In this document: positions 4,500-6,230 of the stretch, one piece after another
Numbering within the stretch: the stretch's first letter is position 1
How the letters are laid out: each line of letters begins with the position of its first letter
DNA from: an uncultured Eubacterium sp.
Lineage (GTDB): Bacteria; Bacillota; Clostridia; Lachnospirales; Lachnospiraceae
Direction: 5' to 3'
DNA: 6,230 nt
Assembly (NCBI GenBank): GCA_934316845.1
Contig: CAKRDZ010000060.1
Span: 1 to 6,230 of the forward strand
The notes under the pieces: model-generated
What the model was told of the DNA's origin: nothing
What the model saw: the letters and a program-made list of their open reading frames with translations, nothing else
The model's database searches: none
Position numbers and translations under genes: made by a program

Positions 4500-6230
4500 T
4501 TAACATTTTTTTACAAACTTTACCTTTCCCATCTTCATCTCTTCTATCTCCTCCCTTGCCGTAATCATAGCAAGAGCAACATCCTGGTTTCCAAACTTCT
4601 CCTGATAACAAATACACCTTGCTAATCCTTTGGTTTTCGGCATGTCCTTCACCTGCACAGCATATTCCTTAATCAAACTTCGTTCTTCCTCATTGTATAT
4701 CTCCTGCTTTGGATCAAATTCAAGAAGGATCAGTTCTGCTGACACATTCTCCGGCACTTTACCGACCAACTCTACATCATGGAGATTTTCAACCAACTCA
4801 CAAATCTTTTGAATAGCAGCCTCTTCGATATTGATTGCCGGATAATACCGTATCATATCCAAATCCATCGTCTTGCCGGACACCAAATCCACTTGCGTGT
4901 CGTCCATTTCTGATTGTCCCGGTGTATGTACCAAAATACCAATGCTCGGAACGCCATTAAGAGTTCCTTCTCTGTACTCATTCCAAAGTGCAATTGCCTC
5001 GTTGACGTTTTCTATATCATCCCGGTATCTTCCCATGGAATGAAACTCACCGCACTCAGCAACCGTATAAGTGATTTTCGGTGGGACGTACCGGCTACGT
5101 TCTACGGCTTCTTCAAATTCATCTAAGTTAACCGGAACCAGTGGTGAATCCTCTTTGATGTTTCCCTTCACAATGTTACCGTCCGGATATTCTCGCAGAT
5201 CTGCTACGATTTCATCCAGTGCCTCATAGATAGATATGTCCGAATCATCATATACACCACCATCAATCTCTTTCATATCCAATCCATAAATGGTATAGTC
5301 ATACCCTTCCGTTGCATCCTGGATATGGATATACCGATTTCCAATAGAAAACACCATCTCACTTTCCATGTAAATTGTGGCTTGCTGCAAAAACTCTGCG
5401 ATATTTCCGGACTTGTCCGCTTGAATCGGATTGATATCTACCTTATGATTTCCTAGGAGAAATTCATCCTCATGGAGCAGGTTGAACAAATCATCTTCCC
5501 GAATATCTCCCTTGTACTCAACTACTATATCGATGTCTGAAGTCATTTTTTCTGTTCCCCGGCATCGGCTTCCATAAACCATAACCTCACCAATCTGTAT
5601 CAATAAATCCTGTCGTCTTATCGCATCCATCAGATAATCCCGTACCGCATTTTCCACTTCTGTTGCATCCATCCCTTCCACCGGACGAAAATATGTTTCC
5701 GTTTTCTCACGGAAACTGGCAATCATTTTCTTCTGTTGTTCCGTCCGTTCAAACCGTTCCACAAAGAAATCCTTCAATTCAGAAAAACCAAAGGAATCCA
5801 CATAGAATGCTTTCTTCTCCGTCTCGGATTCCAAAACAACCACGTCACTTACGGATAAGGAATGCCCGGTAAAATCCTCCGGACGGTGAATGTTAAAGCG
5901 TTCATAGATTGTTTCCAAAGTCTCTCCCGTTTTCCATTCTTCTTTGTACTTTGATTCATAATCATCTGCGTTTACCTGCATTCCACTTGCCTGCACATGA
6001 CTCATTTTCAAAAAACGGTAGGCTTCTCCATTGCTGCCTTCCTTAATCTGCAGGATTTCGTAAGTAACAGGAACAAACGACGTTGCCTGATACGAAAGTT
6101 CTTCTTTCACACCGTCTGCCACATGAGAAATCAAAGAAGGATACTGGCTCAGTTCAAACAACTCCGGCACATGTTCACGCATACTAAACATTTCTCCTGT
6201 GCTTCCCGCCACAAGTACATGGTCATAAAA
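4500..6230 (-). CDS. YodL-type ICE accessory protein with nucleotidyltransferase domain (5' partial)
   Basis: The frame is open to the window edge (FYDHVLV precedes the first possible GTG at 6212, which has no SD), so the N-terminus is missing. Positions count from that GTG, giving 570 residues. A YodL-like domain lies at about 48-150, with the hallmark DFTGHSLSVSDVVVL (113-127) and FYVDSFGF (136-143). A DNA polymerase beta-type nucleotidyltransferase core follows: GSRCRG at 214-219, SDIDIVVEY at 225-233 with Asp226 and Asp228, and a third acid in HKVDINPI (Asp259). So the metal-binding residues are present. Next is a YDYTIYGLDMKEIDGGVYD segment (304-322), like the LPD16-type domain. Then YTVAECGEFHSMGRY (381-395) to DLVSGKTMDLDMI (442-454) is like LPD25. 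Such proteins are common in Clostridiales ICEs and are often called large polyvalent or YodL/DUF4316 proteins. Their job is not established; counter-defence or nucleotide transfer to a target are guesses. It is the first gene in the transcription direction, with base composition like virB4. Confidence 0.85.
   Translation of the reverse strand, partial: FYDHVLVAGSTGEMFSMREHVPELFELSQYPSLISHVADGVKEELSYQATSFVPVTYEILQIKEGSNGEAYRFLKMSHVQASGMQVNADDYESKYKEEWKTGETLETIYERFNIHRPEDFTGHSLSVSDVVVLESETEKKAFYVDSFGFSELKDFFVERFERTEQQKKMIASFREKTETYFRPVEGMDATEVENAVRDYLMDAIRRQDLLIQIGEVMVYGSRCRGTEKMTSDIDIVVEYKGDIREDDLFNLLHEDEFLLGNHKVDINPIQADKSGNIAEFLQQATIYMESEMVFSIGNRYIHIQDATEGYDYTIYGLDMKEIDGGVYDDSDISIYEALDEIVADLREYPDGNIVKGNIKEDSPLVPVNLDEFEEAVERSRYVPPKITYTVAECGEFHSMGRYRDDIENVNEAIALWNEYREGTLNGVPSIGILVHTPGQSEMDDTQVDLVSGKTMDLDMIRYYPAINIEEAAIQKICELVENLHDVELVGKVPENVSAELILLEFDPKQEIYNEEERSLIKEYAVQVKDMPKTKGLARCICYQEKFGNQDVALAMITAREEIEEMKMGKVKFVKKC

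Noticed and set aside
4462..4617. Minus-strand upstream extension of the 23-codon ORF into a 75-codon frame
   Set aside because: The extra part overlaps the well-supported end of the YodL-type gene in another frame and has a Gly/Asp/Lys-rich shadow composition. Only the last 23 codons have separate support.
3529..5872. Plus-strand frames across the cargo and YodL-type genes
   Set aside because: They lie antisense to better-supported genes and show low-complexity, shadow-like composition.
1..6230. CRISPR arrays, tRNA or rRNA genes, insertion sequences
   Set aside because: No regular spaced repeats, no tRNA-like cloverleaf with TTCRA arm, no rRNA sequence and no transposase-like frame were seen on either strand.

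Overview
The window looks like part of an integrative and conjugative element (ICE) from a gut-type Firmicute, most likely a clostridial lineage such as Lachnospiraceae or Ruminococcaceae. The signs are a VirB4-family conjugation ATPase, a YodL/'large polyvalent protein' accessory gene of the kind carried by Clostridiales ICEs, strong Shine-Dalgarno (SD) sites, and a tiny holin-like toxin ORF behind a structured leader. Every gene I support is on the minus strand, so transcription runs from position 6230 towards position 1. Species and element boundaries cannot be read from this window.

Layout in transcription order. (1) 6230-4500: the 3' part of a multidomain accessory protein, cut by the window edge, with a YodL-like domain, a complete-looking nucleotidyltransferase core (GS...DxD...D) and two ICE-accessory domains. 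(2) About 4499-2780: a visibly AT-rich island. It holds a possible 23-codon leader ORF overlapping the next start as ATGA, a 249-residue protein with a cysteine-rich C-terminal half, and a 231-residue HExxH metalloprotease-like protein. A strong UUCG-loop terminator closes it. (3) 2775-340: a complete 811-codon VirB4-like ATPase with a good SD. (4) 340-1: no long gene. Just past the VirB4 stop is a strong extended -10 promoter, then about 90 nt of leader RNA with several hairpins, one of which can hide the SD of a 17-codon ORF starting MTAFEILSIF. This resembles a type I, holin-like toxin locus, but an in-frame TAA cuts the membrane segment short. A second possible outward promoter lies near position 40.

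How the parts may fit together: the VirB4 ATPase would power assembly and substrate transfer in the mating channel. The YodL/nucleotidyltransferase protein belongs to the element's accessory set, whose roles are mostly unknown. The AT-rich pair looks like acquired cargo placed between accessory and transfer genes, and the terminator behind it separates cargo transcription from virB4. The toxin-like locus could stabilise the element, or could be the remnant of such a system. The two least explained items are the cysteine-rich/zincin gene pair and the broken toxin with its intact-looking leader.
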